From NCBI RefSeq assembly GCF_003286645.3, contig NZ_CP127382.2, positions 124,001 to 188,000 of the forward strand: DNA of 64,000 nucleotides, given 5' to 3'. This document shows, one piece after another, positions 15,644 through 23,504 of this stretch (position 1 is the first letter of the stretch; every line of letters starts with the position of its first letter). The notes under the pieces are model-generated. The model saw only the letters and a program-made list of their open reading frames with translations. It was not told where the DNA came from and did not search any database. This stretch comes from Aerococcus tenax. Its GTDB lineage: Bacteria; Bacillota; Bacilli; Lactobacillales; Aerococcaceae. The translations under genes were made by a program, and so were the position numbers.

Positions 15644-16522
15644 ATGGTTGTTGATTTCAGTAAATTACCGGCTTTTCGTCAGCAATTAGTGTTTCAAAGT
15701 GACTTTGGACTGAATGATGGGGCGGTATCGGCCATGACGGGAGTGGTGGTGACAGTCGATGAGAGCTTGAGCATCCATCACTTAACCCATAATATTCCCC
15801 CTTATGATATTTATTTGGCTGGTTACCGGCTTTATCAGACCTATTCCTACTGGCCTCAGGGGACAATCTTTGTCTCGATTGTGGACCCTGGTGTGGGCTA
15901 CCAGCAAAAGTCAGTGATTGTCTTGTTAGAGAGTGGTCATTATATCGTCACTCCTAATAATGGGACCCTGTCCTTTCTGGCTAAATATGTGGGCCTCCAG
16001 GCGGTATGGGAAATTGATAAGGAGAAGAACTTACTCCCTTCGACCAACCAGTCCTATACCTTCTACGGCCGTGACCTGTACGCTTATACAGCAGCTCGCT
16101 TGGCTAGTGGGCAATTACGGTTGAGTGAGGTCGGAGAAGAACTTGCTATTAGCCAGCTTAAGCTCTACGAGATTGATGACTTCCAGACTAATCCTGAGGA
16201 AGCTGTACTCAGTGGTCATGTTGCCATTCACGATGAACGTTTCGGCTCGCTCTGGACTAATATTCCTTACGACTCCTTGCAGGATTTAGCAGTGAAAACA
16301 GGAGACCAACTCCATCTCAAGATCAACCACCAAGGGCAAACGGTCTATGATGACGTCGTGCCCGTGGTTCAGTCCTTCCAATCGGTTCCTCAAAGTCGGG
16401 CGTTGATCTACTGTAACTCGCTGAAGAATTTGGCGGTGGCCCTCAACCAGAACAGCTTTGCCCAAGCCTACAAGGTCGGTTATGGGGCTGACTGGCAGGT
16501 TACTTTTCAAAAGAGTAAATAG
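15644..16522 (+). CDS. SAM hydroxide adenosyltransferase (DUF62) paralogue 2, Arg and His of the triad lost
   Basis: A 292-residue paralogue of the preceding gene, starting three bases after its stop codon with GAGGAGG as ribosome binding site. It keeps the triad Asp (Asp81 in DPGVG), but the Arg position reads Gln88 (GYQQKS) and the His position reads Tyr141 (TFYGRDLYAY); TPDNG is TPNNG. So it lacks exactly the residues the first copy keeps. The family forms trimers, so the two may assemble together, or this copy may be a binding or regulatory subunit. Function as a SAM hydrolase on its own is doubtful. Confidence 0.85.
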   Translation: MVVDFSKLPAFRQQLVFQSDFGLNDGAVSAMTGVVVTVDESLSIHHLTHNIPPYDIYLAGYRLYQTYSYWPQGTIFVSIVDPGVGYQQKSVIVLLESGHYIVTPNNGTLSFLAKYVGLQAVWEIDKEKNLLPSTNQSYTFYGRDLYAYTAARLASGQLRLSEVGEELAISQLKLYEIDDFQTNPEEAVLSGHVAIHDERFGSLWTNIPYDSLQDLAVKTGDQLHLKINHQGQTVYDDVVPVVQSFQSVPQSRALIYCNSLKNLAVALNQNSFAQAYKVGYGADWQVTFQKSK

Positions 16523-16571
16523 AATTTGATAGTTGATTTTGTATTTCTAAATAGAAATTTGTGAATTGAAA

Positions 16572-16596
16572 GAAGCTCCAGCAATGGGGCTTTTTC
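16572..16596 (+). terminator. Terminator of the ECF/DUF62 operon
   Basis: GAAGCTCC, loop AGCAAT, GGGGC, T-run. It is almost identical to the stem-loop at 9335-9358. Confidence 0.8.
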
Positions 16597-16780
16597 TTTT
16601 GCAAAGCTGGGCCTGCCTCCTACGCTTGCATTGATTAGGAAGGAGAGCGTTTAATTTCTTGGCCTCTTGTAAAAAAATGAACTGTTATTGAAATGTTTTA
16701 GCAGGCGTATCTCTGATAAAATAATAAAGATATTTATAGAGTCTGATAATAAAATTTCTTATTATAAAGGAGGGCCAGCA

Positions 16781-16807
16781 ATGGTGGTGAATAGGTGGAA
16801 GAATTGA
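16781..16807 (+). CDS. Possible upstream ORF of eight codons (MVVNRWKN)
   Basis: The only strong ribosome binding site here (AAAGGAGGG) points to the ATG at 16781, which reads eight codons and stops at TGA 16805-16807. That stop overlaps an in-frame TTG (16804) of the following membrane-protein frame as TTGA, a layout typical of translational coupling. It could equally be the scar of a frameshift in the downstream gene. Confidence 0.35.
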   Translation: MVVNRWKN

Positions 16808-17358
16808 ATCTGTTCTTAGGGCTGATAGGAATCTTAGGGCTGATAGGAATCTTAGGGGTCCTTTTTCTAATACTAGCTAACGGACTGAAATGTCGTCAAT
16901 CAGCGAGTGGGAAGTTTAAGCTATTTGTTGAATGTATGGATCAGCTTGGGCTGCTCTTCTTAGCTTTCTTGCTCATAGCTGTGATCTTAATGGGAGACTT
17001 CAACTGCAGAAATTGGAAATTTTGGCTTTTAGCTCTTTGTGGTCAGCTTCTTTTTATTTCTGGAAGCTGGGGACTGTTTCGCCTAATCAATGATCATGTT
17101 CAAGGTCCCAAGAAGCAGATTTTTCATGTGAAGCGGGCGGTAAGAGAATCCCATATCAATCTTCAAGCAACGACCTATCGTTTGGAGACCGTGGAAGGGA
17201 TAAGTTTGCGGGTAGATAGGTCTCAGTATCAGACTGTCAAAAATGCTTTTGTCTTCTTAGAAGACCAGCACTTTTCTCTCTATAAGTCTGAGCTTGCCTA
17301 CCAGATTGACTACTATCCAAAAACCAAACTGGTGCTTGCCCTAACACTTATAAAATAA
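16795..17358 (+). CDS. Hypothetical membrane protein, 187 aa
   Basis: I do not recognise a named family. The protein has about three N-terminal hydrophobic segments and a soluble C-terminal domain with 'TYRLETVEGISLRVDRSQYQTV' and 'YQIDYYPKTKLVLAL'. The same domain closes the protein at 19916-20422 (LLDYYPKTKIIVEM), so they are paralogues. The start is uncertain: GTG at 16795 directly follows an in-frame stop and has no close ribosome binding site; TTG at 16804, coupled to the short upstream ORF, is an alternative. The first helix contains an in-frame 18-base tandem duplication. Confidence 0.6.
   Translation: MEELNLFLGLIGILGLIGILGVLFLILANGLKCRQSASGKFKLFVECMDQLGLLFLAFLLIAVILMGDFNCRNWKFWLLALCGQLLFISGSWGLFRLINDHVQGPKKQIFHVKRAVRESHINLQATTYRLETVEGISLRVDRSQYQTVKNAFVFLEDQHFSLYKSELAYQIDYYPKTKLVLALTLIK
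16815..16858 (+). repeat. 18-bp tandem repeat inside the first membrane helix
   Basis: CTTAGGGCTGATAGGAAT occurs twice head-to-tail (16815-16832, 16833-16850), followed by a partial third copy. It adds six residues (LGLIGI) to the transmembrane segment without shifting the frame. Confidence 0.85.
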
Positions 17359-17405
17359 TTGATCAGAAGAGAAGTGAATGATTTTCTGGTCAAAGGAGGA
17401 ATATC

Positions 17406-18029
17406 TTGAAAAGCATCTTAATTATCCAGCAAATCACTTTCTTGGTTGCTTCTTTGCTGGGAATCTTTGTGAATTGGCAGGCTAAACGGCGGAAGAAGCA
17501 AATTCTAGCAGCTGAGACGACTAGTCAAGGGCCGATCATCCAAAAAGCACCCAAAAGAATAGCAATCATTGCCTACTTATTAATGGGCTTGGCGGTGATT
17601 ATCTTCATCATGACTGTGCTTTTAACATTTGCTGAACGAGAGGTGGATGAACTGGCCTTCGTAATCTTTTTATCCCTATCCTTGATCTTTTGGGTAACAG
17701 GGATCTACTTATCCCTAGTGGGCAGACATTACTTATATGCGGAAGATAAGGAAAAATTCTTGGTGAAAACCATTAGCAAGCAGACCAGCATTTATTATAA
17801 AGATATGCTTACTTACCAAGTAAAACACGACCAGCTCATTATCACAGATCGACGGGGTCAGAAAGCGGCTATTGACCTTCGCCTATTTGCGCCTGTGAAA
17901 CTAGCAAGAGCTATTTTAAGTCAGATTGATAATGAAATTGAGCGTTTAAGGCTTTTAAATGGAGGCATTCCTGACCATTTATTAGTCTATCAAGATTGGG
18001 TGAGGCAATATTTGGATTGCATCGAATAG
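17406..18029 (+). CDS. Hypothetical membrane protein, 207 aa
   Basis: Not recognised. There is an N-terminal hydrophobic segment (ILIIQQITFLVASLLGIFV), a basic stretch (KRRKKQ), two further membrane helices around residues 60-110, and then a soluble part 'IYYKDMLTYQVKHDQLIITDRRGQKAAIDL' that reads like a PH-like beta domain. The TTG start at 17406 is supported by AAAGGAGGA seven bases upstream. It follows the preceding membrane gene by 47 bases and may be co-transcribed with it. Confidence 0.6.
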   Translation: MKSILIIQQITFLVASLLGIFVNWQAKRRKKQILAAETTSQGPIIQKAPKRIAIIAYLLMGLAVIIFIMTVLLTFAEREVDELAFVIFLSLSLIFWVTGIYLSLVGRHYLYAEDKEKFLVKTISKQTSIYYKDMLTYQVKHDQLIITDRRGQKAAIDLRLFAPVKLARAILSQIDNEIERLRLLNGGIPDHLLVYQDWVRQYLDCIE

Positions 18030-18092
18030 AGAAGAAATATCGAAAATGCCTTAAACGAGAATGAGTGAGACCTATACTAGCTATAAAAAATT

Positions 18093-18101
18093 TGCTATAA
18101 T
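18093..18101 (+). promoter_or_regulatory. Extended -10 promoter of the ABC-F gene
   Basis: TGCTATAAT lies just ahead of the leader peptide and attenuator. No convincing -35 is present. Confidence 0.5.
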
Positions 18102-18126
18102 AAAATTAACTTAAGAAATCCGAGGT

Positions 18127-18236
18127 AAAAAAGACATGGTAATTTTAATCTAAGTATCTGAGCAAAAACCTCCCTAATTATCAAGGGACTAGTATGCACT
18201 CAGACACTTGGTTAAATGACCCATGTCTTTTTGTGT
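18127..18236 (+). promoter_or_regulatory. Transcription attenuator upstream of the ABC-F gene
   Basis: AAAAAGACATGG (18128-18139) pairs with CCATGTCTTTTT (18221-18232) next to a T-run. Inside, AAGTATCTGAG pairs with CTCAGACACTT, and TCCCT with AGGGA. The whole forms a long terminator with a leader ORF in its 5' arm, so a stalled ribosome on the leader would prevent the outer stem and allow read-through. Confidence 0.7.
18136..18153 (+). CDS. Leader peptide MVILI of the ABC-F attenuator
   Basis: ATG GTA ATT TTA ATC TAA sits in the 5' arm of the attenuator, preceded by GAGG about ten bases upstream. Short leader peptides of this kind stall drug-bound ribosomes and release antibiotic-resistance ABC-F genes from early termination. 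Confidence 0.55.
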   Translation: MVILI

Positions 18237-18296
18237 ATCCGTTTTTAGCTCAGATTTATCGCTGATGGTAGCACTGAAATTATAGGAGAGCTAAAT

Positions 18297-19829
18297 ATGG
18301 AAGTAATAAAATTATTACATGTTTCGAAGATGATTGTAGATCGTCAATTATTTCAAATTGACCAGTTAGTAGCTAACCATGGGGATAAGATTGGTCTCAT
18401 TGGCAAGAATGGGGCAGGTAAATCAACTTTATTGAAGATGCTAATTGGATTAGACCAAGACTACCAAGGTCAAATACGAGTCCAGCCGGGCTATGCCTAC
18501 TTCCCTCAACTAAAGCAAACAACGGTGGAGTCTGGTGGCGAGCAGGCTAAACGTATGCTAGAAGAGGTTTTCAGTAAAGGAGCAGACCTCCTCATTCTCG
18601 ATGAACCGACCGCCAATTTAGACATTGAAAATATTGATTGGCTAATCCAGAAATTGGATAAATACCCAGGAAGTCTCTTGCTAGTTTCCCATGATCGTCA
18701 ACTATTAAATCAATTAGTGGATCAGATTTGGGAGCTCGACCAAGGCCAATTGACCAAATATGTGGGGAATTATGACGACTATCAAACAGCCAAAGACAAG
18801 GCCATTCAAGGACAGGAAATTGCTTATAAAAATTATCAGAAGAAAGTTCAGCAACTAGAAAAAGAGATCCAGCAAAGAAACCTGCGGGCACAAAATTTTA
18901 AAAAGAAGAAAAAGAATATGTCTCGGTCAGATTATAAGGTCAGCAGCTATGCGGGAAAATATGATGGCCAGGAAAAAGCCATGGCCAAATCAGCTAAAGC
19001 ACTACAAAGAAGAATTGATCAGCTCGACCCTGTCAAAGAGCCAGAGAAAGAACGGCACTATAGCTTTAAAGCGGTGGGAAATTTGGCAGTGAAGTCGGGA
19101 AGAACTTTGCTTCATTTAGAAGCGGGTCAAGTTTATGTTGCTGAGCGTTTATTATTTACCTTTCCAGAATTTAAATTGCAGGCAGGTGATAAGCTAGCTA
19201 TTCAGGGACGCAATCAAGCAGGAAAAACAACTTTCATGCGCCAGCTATATCACCAGCAACTGTCAGGTTATTATATGGGAAATTTAAAGATCGGTTATTT
19301 TACCCAAAATTTTGATCAACTCCAGCTGGATAAGAGTATTTTAGAAAATATTTGTGAAGGAAGTTTGCAGTCCAATAACTTGATTTATCAGGTTCTAGCT
19401 TCTTTGGGTTTCGACCAAAACAAACTGTCCAATCAGGTTAAATGGCTATCTGGAGGTGAGCGTGTCCGTTTGGCATTCGCTAAATTATTACTAGGAGACT
19501 ACCATCTTTTATTGCTCGATGAGTCGACCAATTATTTAGACATTGGAACTCTGGAAAAGGTGGAAGACTTTATCAGAAGTCATCCTGCTGCTATTCTACT
19601 GGTTTCTCATGACCAGGAATTTGTCAACCATAGCGTGGACAAGCAATATATTATTAAAAACAAGAAACTGCTAAGTCCTACTTATCAAAGAGAAAATCAC
19701 GATAAGATAGAAAAAGAAATTAGTCGTCTAGAGTTTCACCTCAATCAGATGATTGCTGATCCAAGTATAGATATAGAAGATATCAGAAGTCTCCAGAATA
19801 AGATTAGGGCGTTAAAAGAAGAGCATTAG
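18297..19829 (+). CDS. ABC-F ribosomal protection protein (Vga/Lsa/Msr-like)
   Basis: ABC-F proteins bind the ribosomal E site and dislodge antibiotics from the peptidyl-transferase region. The 510 residues have NBD1 (Walker A GKNGAGKST, signature ESGGEQAKRM, Walker B LLILDEPTANLD), a long basic coiled linker at about 190-260 (rich in KKKKK), and NBD2 with signature LSGGERVRLA. There are no membrane helices. NBD2 has an unusual Walker A, GRNQAGKTT, and Walker B ends DESTNYLD instead of DEPTN. The attenuator and leader peptide upstream favour an inducible resistance role; macrolide, lincosamide, streptogramin or pleuromutilin specificity cannot be told by eye. Confidence 0.88.
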   Translation: MEVIKLLHVSKMIVDRQLFQIDQLVANHGDKIGLIGKNGAGKSTLLKMLIGLDQDYQGQIRVQPGYAYFPQLKQTTVESGGEQAKRMLEEVFSKGADLLILDEPTANLDIENIDWLIQKLDKYPGSLLLVSHDRQLLNQLVDQIWELDQGQLTKYVGNYDDYQTAKDKAIQGQEIAYKNYQKKVQQLEKEIQQRNLRAQNFKKKKKNMSRSDYKVSSYAGKYDGQEKAMAKSAKALQRRIDQLDPVKEPEKERHYSFKAVGNLAVKSGRTLLHLEAGQVYVAERLLFTFPEFKLQAGDKLAIQGRNQAGKTTFMRQLYHQQLSGYYMGNLKIGYFTQNFDQLQLDKSILENICEGSLQSNNLIYQVLASLGFDQNKLSNQVKWLSGGERVRLAFAKLLLGDYHLLLLDESTNYLDIGTLEKVEDFIRSHPAAILLVSHDQEFVNHSVDKQYIIKNKKLLSPTYQRENHDKIEKEISRLEFHLNQMIADPSIDIEDIRSLQNKIRALKEEH

Positions 19830-19915
19830 GTCGATTAAGATATGTCCCAGGCAAATGATTTAAGGCACTTCAATCATACGAAGATAGTGAATAGCTACTA
19901 GAAAAGGAAAAACGA

Positions 19916-20422
19916 ATGACTTATATGGCTTACATCGGATTTACCGGAATCCTCTTAATGGCTTGCTACGGGGTATTGTCTAGTTTTAAAGTGAGAAGTG
20001 CCAGCTACCAACTCTTTCTCCAGGGCTTATGGGTCTTGGCTTTACTGATGACGAGTCTCTTTCCTCTAGCTTTGATTTTAAAAGAAAGGCCTGCTATTAG
20101 CTCGCTATTTTTCTGGATCGCTGGAATTACAGGGATAGGACTAATTAGCTGGGGTGCTTATGAAGGCTATAAATTGCTTTATGACCTGTGCCATGGAAGT
20201 CAGCGCCAAGCATTCCAAGTGATTGCAGCTCGAAAAATCGAGCGAAGCTTGCGTCATGGTGGGGATTATTATCTCTTTGAAAGCGCTCAGGGAATGATTT
20301 TTGAAGTGGATTATTATACTTATACAGCGATTAAGCGAGCATTAGTGCAAACCCCAAGCCTTCCCGTTCTCTTAGACTATTACCCCAAAACCAAAATTAT
20401 TGTAGAAATGATAATGGATTAA
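19916..20422 (+). CDS. Hypothetical membrane protein, 168 aa, paralogue of the 16795 gene
   Basis: Three hydrophobic segments (residues about 5-22, 33-55, 62-85) are followed by a soluble domain, 'YYLFESAQGMIFEVDYYTYTAIKRALV' and 'LLDYYPKTKIIVEM'. The last motif and the domain layout match the protein at 16795-17358. No function is known to me. Start: ATG with AAAAGGAAAA. The paralogue lies on the other side of the ABC-F gene. Confidence 0.65.
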   Translation: MTYMAYIGFTGILLMACYGVLSSFKVRSASYQLFLQGLWVLALLMTSLFPLALILKERPAISSLFFWIAGITGIGLISWGAYEGYKLLYDLCHGSQRQAFQVIAARKIERSLRHGGDYYLFESAQGMIFEVDYYTYTAIKRALVQTPSLPVLLDYYPKTKIIVEMIMD

Positions 20423-20554
20423 ACGGCATTTTATCTTTATACTATTCAATAGACAGGAAAGCGCTTAAAAATATATGTTTTGCAGTCTGTTAAAAAGTGG
20501 TTTTTCCTTGCCTAAGAAAAGAGCTAATTTAATCAAACTAGAGAAGGTGACGAG

Positions 20555-21691
20555 ATGTCTTTCGAAAATGAACATATTTTTAAAAATATCCAAAAATTTC
20601 TCGACCAGCATAGCGGCGAGTTCGAGGATGGGGAAGCAGCCATTACACACGCTATTCATTTGCATAATGCGGGCTTATTGTCCTTTGATGATGAAGGTGA
20701 ATCGAGTCGCGCTATGGATTTATTTGAGTCTGCTATGTATACAGAAGATCCAGACCAACAAGCAGTCTTGTTAGAGGAAGCCTATGCCTTAGATTCTGAT
20801 AACCTAGATATTTACTGTGCTTGGGCGCTCAGTCATTTTCCAGATATTGAGGCGATTTCGAAGCTTCAAACCAAAGCTGATGATTATTTCAAGATCCATC
20901 GTAAGGAAATCAAAGAGTCTGGCTATTTTGCTGTAGAAAATCGGCCTTATTTCCGCATACAAAATACCTTGTTAGATTTATACAAAGAAAGTTTGTTTAT
21001 GGAGAAAGCTGAAAAAATAGCTAAGCATATCCTGCGTTATAACCCCAATGACAATATGGGGGCACGCTATAAGCTCATGGCGATTTACGTCAATTCATTT
21101 CAACATAAGCAGGCCAAAGCGCTTTTCAAAAGAGATTCCAGTTATCGATCAGATGATCAAATGCTGCTCTACATGGCCACCAGTCTTATCTTAGAAAGAG
21201 ACTTTAAACTGGCCCAGCAACGTATTAAAGATTTACAAGACATCAATTCGGATATCGTTTATTTCTTTGAAGATAAAGCCTTCAATGAATTGAAGGTCTT
21301 TGTCAACTTGCCTGAAGAGGACTATCGCCCAAATTCTAAGCAGTCTTTGGCTATCGCTTTAAACGAGATCTTACCACTCTTCGTCCAGTCTAGTCTCCTC
21401 TATCAGCATTTTAAACAAAGTTTAAGGAAACTTATTCCTGATTATTTTGATGATGTACAAGCTCAAAAAGAGAAAAATATCATGTCCTATTTCCAAGCCG
21501 ATAAACTATCGGGTAAGGGGATTTTCACTAATATTGCTAGCCAATATGTCCGTGCCTTACTCTTAGAGGATTTGGAAACTGCCGAGGACTTTAAAACAAA
21601 AACAGAAAAAGAAGTTTTAGCCATTAATGGTATCGGTAAAGGCACAATTAATAAGTTAAAGGCAAATGGGGTTCGCTTTAAGGACAATTAA
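20555..21691 (+). CDS. TPR-like protein with C-terminal helix-hairpin-helix
   Basis: The 378-residue soluble protein is all-helical. Its middle resembles tetratricopeptide/ST7-like repeats ('LFESAMYTEDPDQQAVLLEEAYALDSDNLDIYCAWA', 'AEKIAKHILRYNPNDNMGARYKLMAIYV'). The last 25 residues (KEVLAINGIGKGTINKLKANG) form a helix-hairpin-helix of the kind that binds DNA non-specifically. It may be a scaffold that bridges proteins to nucleic acid, but that is inference. Start: ATG at 20555 with GAGAAGGTGACGAG upstream. It is a single-gene unit. Confidence 0.65.
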   Translation: MSFENEHIFKNIQKFLDQHSGEFEDGEAAITHAIHLHNAGLLSFDDEGESSRAMDLFESAMYTEDPDQQAVLLEEAYALDSDNLDIYCAWALSHFPDIEAISKLQTKADDYFKIHRKEIKESGYFAVENRPYFRIQNTLLDLYKESLFMEKAEKIAKHILRYNPNDNMGARYKLMAIYVNSFQHKQAKALFKRDSSYRSDDQMLLYMATSLILERDFKLAQQRIKDLQDINSDIVYFFEDKAFNELKVFVNLPEEDYRPNSKQSLAIALNEILPLFVQSSLLYQHFKQSLRKLIPDYFDDVQAQKEKNIMSYFQADKLSGKGIFTNIASQYVRALLLEDLETAEDFKTKTEKEVLAINGIGKGTINKLKANGVRFKDN

Positions 21692-21843
21692 CTTAAAAAA
21701 GTTTCTCTCTAGGCTCTTTCTATTGATAAAAAGTTTTATATTAGCTTCAAAACACCTCATAAGAGGTATATAATTTAGCCTAATAAAATGCTAAGGATTG
21801 CTTGGGCACTTTTTAAACCTTTATCCATAGGAGATGAGAGTCT

Positions 21844-22278
21844 ATGATCAGAGCCATTCAAGAGACTGATGCTAAAGCGATTCAGGAATTATGCCAAGTA
21901 GCACTCGGCTACGATGCTGATCTGAATCTTGTCCAATCACAAATCAAAAAATTATCCCAAGATCATGATCACCATATTATAGCTGTGTATGAAGATGAAA
22001 CTTCTTCTAGGGCGGTTGCTTTTGTTCACGCTGAGACCTATGAAGGGCTCTACAGTGAAACGGGCTTAAATATTCTTGGACTTGCGGTAAGTCCTGACTA
22101 CCAAGGACAGGGCATCGGTAGGGAGCTCATGTCTTTTGTAGAAAATTATGCGATTAATCACCAACTCCACTACATTCGCTTAAATTCAGCGGTCCATCGT
22201 GTGGAAGCTCATCAATTTTACCAAAGCATCGGTTATCGTCACGATCGGACTCAGAAACGCTTTACGAAGACCTTTTGA
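21844..22278 (+). CDS. GNAT-family N-acetyltransferase
   Basis: A 144-residue acetyltransferase. Motif A, the acetyl-CoA binding loop, is LGLAVSPDYQGQGIGRELM. The N-terminus (IRAIQETDAKAIQELC) and the tail (ALNSAVHRVEAHQFYQSIGYR type, here RLNSAVHRVEAHQFY) are standard. The substrate could be a small amine, an antibiotic or a protein N-terminus; the sequence does not decide. Start: ATG with GGAGATGAG. It is monocistronic with a terminator at 22325. Confidence 0.9.
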   Translation: MIRAIQETDAKAIQELCQVALGYDADLNLVQSQIKKLSQDHDHHIIAVYEDETSSRAVAFVHAETYEGLYSETGLNILGLAVSPDYQGQGIGRELMSFVENYAINHQLHYIRLNSAVHRVEAHQFYQSIGYRHDRTQKRFTKTF

Positions 22279-22324
22279 TGGATAGATGAGTCTACTATAA
22301 AAAGAGTATTCACTAGAATCGACC

Positions 22325-22357
22325 AGCGACCTCGTTCAACTGGAGGTCGCTCTTTTT
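22325..22357 (+). terminator. Rho-independent terminator
   Basis: AGCGACCTC pairs with GAGGTCGCT, followed by CTTTTTG. Confidence 0.85.
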
Positions 22358-22408
22358 GTTATAATGACAGGGAAGATAGACGGATGGATCGATCCTTAAG
22401 GAGGATTA

Positions 22409-23047
22409 ATGATGTCTTATTTCCAATTAACTATCAAGAAGTTTTTTCTTAAAGATGGAAGTATCGATCTTTATGCTTTTCTTTTTGGCTTACTCTTTTT
22501 GTTTACTTTTGCCTTCATGCAATTGCCGGACTGGCTAACTATTCTTGCCTCTACCCTTTTAGCTTCTAGTGTGTTTAGGTATATTACCACCGATGAGCTT
22601 TTTCATGAGGAAATAGTCAATCTCAGCACCCCTGGGCAAGTTATTGACTATACAATAAGTAAGAATCTTTTCACGCTTCTTTTTGAACTCATTTTATTGT
22701 TTAGCGTTTTTCTCTTGCTAACCTTGCTAAAAGTCTTTAATTTTTATCCGCAAGAGATCGTGGACAAGGGATACCTGCTTGTCCAGCTGCTTTGTGTTCT
22801 TGGAACAGAAAATATTATCTTACTCTTCTTCAATAAGCCGGTGAAAAGTTACCAGAAAGGTATACGGAGGAATGGCAAGGAGGATATAGTCACGGGTATT
22901 GAAAGCTTTAAAAGTCTCTTGCCTTCTATTGTTATTAATATCTTGTTTGCCTGTTTGTGTTTCTTTTTTAGGGGGGACTTAGGCCTTTATCCAGCCTTAG
23001 GGTACTATGTATTTGGTGTCGTTATTTTTATCTTTCTATCCCTGTAA
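22409..23047 (+). CDS. Hypothetical integral membrane protein, 212 aa
   Basis: Not recognised. About six hydrophobic segments are visible ('YAFLFGLLFLFTFAFM', 'LLFELILLFSVFLLLTLL', 'SIVINILFACLCFFF', 'YYVFGVVIFIFLSL'), with a cytoplasm-like loop 'KPVKSYQKGIRRNGKEDIVTG'. AAGGAGG precedes two adjacent ATG codons; the second (22412) has the better spacing. A TATAAT box lies at 22361-22366. It resembles neither a transporter nor an enzyme I can name. Confidence 0.6.
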   Translation: MMSYFQLTIKKFFLKDGSIDLYAFLFGLLFLFTFAFMQLPDWLTILASTLLASSVFRYITTDELFHEEIVNLSTPGQVIDYTISKNLFTLLFELILLFSVFLLLTLLKVFNFYPQEIVDKGYLLVQLLCVLGTENIILLFFNKPVKSYQKGIRRNGKEDIVTGIESFKSLLPSIVINILFACLCFFFRGDLGLYPALGYYVFGVVIFIFLSL

Positions 23048-23160
23048 AAGTTTTTTTACACAGCTTTAAGTCGCCTTTTCAAGCCTTGATAAAGGATTTT
23101 GATAAGAAGTTTTAGTTATGGAAAAGATCTTCTATGGATTGTTAAAGGCGGCTAGTCTAG

Positions 23161-23493
23161 ATTGTCCAATTATTAAAAACAGCGCGTAACCAAGCAAAAA
23201 TGGCTCAAGAGGAAGTGGCTGAAGTTATCGGTGTGTCTAGATAAGCGATATCCAATTGGGAGAATGATAAAATGTACCTGAATGTTATTAGTGTGATTCA
23301 TTTAAGTGAAAGAACAAATATTGTTAAAAGTAATAAGCGATTAGGACGAATTATTCTGCTTGCTATCCTTGTTATTCTTGTTTTCGTGTTGATGAAGGGA
23401 TGGTTACCAGTAGAATGGACTTTACCCGACCTATGTATAAGTGCTCTATTTATCTCTGGAATAATCGACTTAGTCATTATTAATCACTTTTAG
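23161..23493 (+). pseudogene. Broken XRE-family regulator with membrane tail
   Basis: From 23161 the frame reads LLKTARNQAKMAQEEVAEVIGVSR, then TAA, then AISNWENDKMYLNVISVIHLSE, which is the classic XRE helix-turn-helix with CAA (Gln) changed to TAA in 'SR-Q-AIS'. No start codon opens the frame (ATT follows a TAG). After the helix-turn-helix the usual linker is missing, and the sequence jumps to 'NIVKSNKRLGRIILLAILVILV' and two membrane helices. The remnant from the internal ATG at 23272 (73 codons) is still open and could be translated. Confidence 0.75.
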
Positions 23494-23504
23494 GAGGAAT
23501 TATT

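Noticed and set aside
20459..20472. cre-like GGAAAGCGCTTAAA upstream of the TPR gene
   Set aside because: It matches the core, but the first base differs and no carbon-related gene follows; probably chance.
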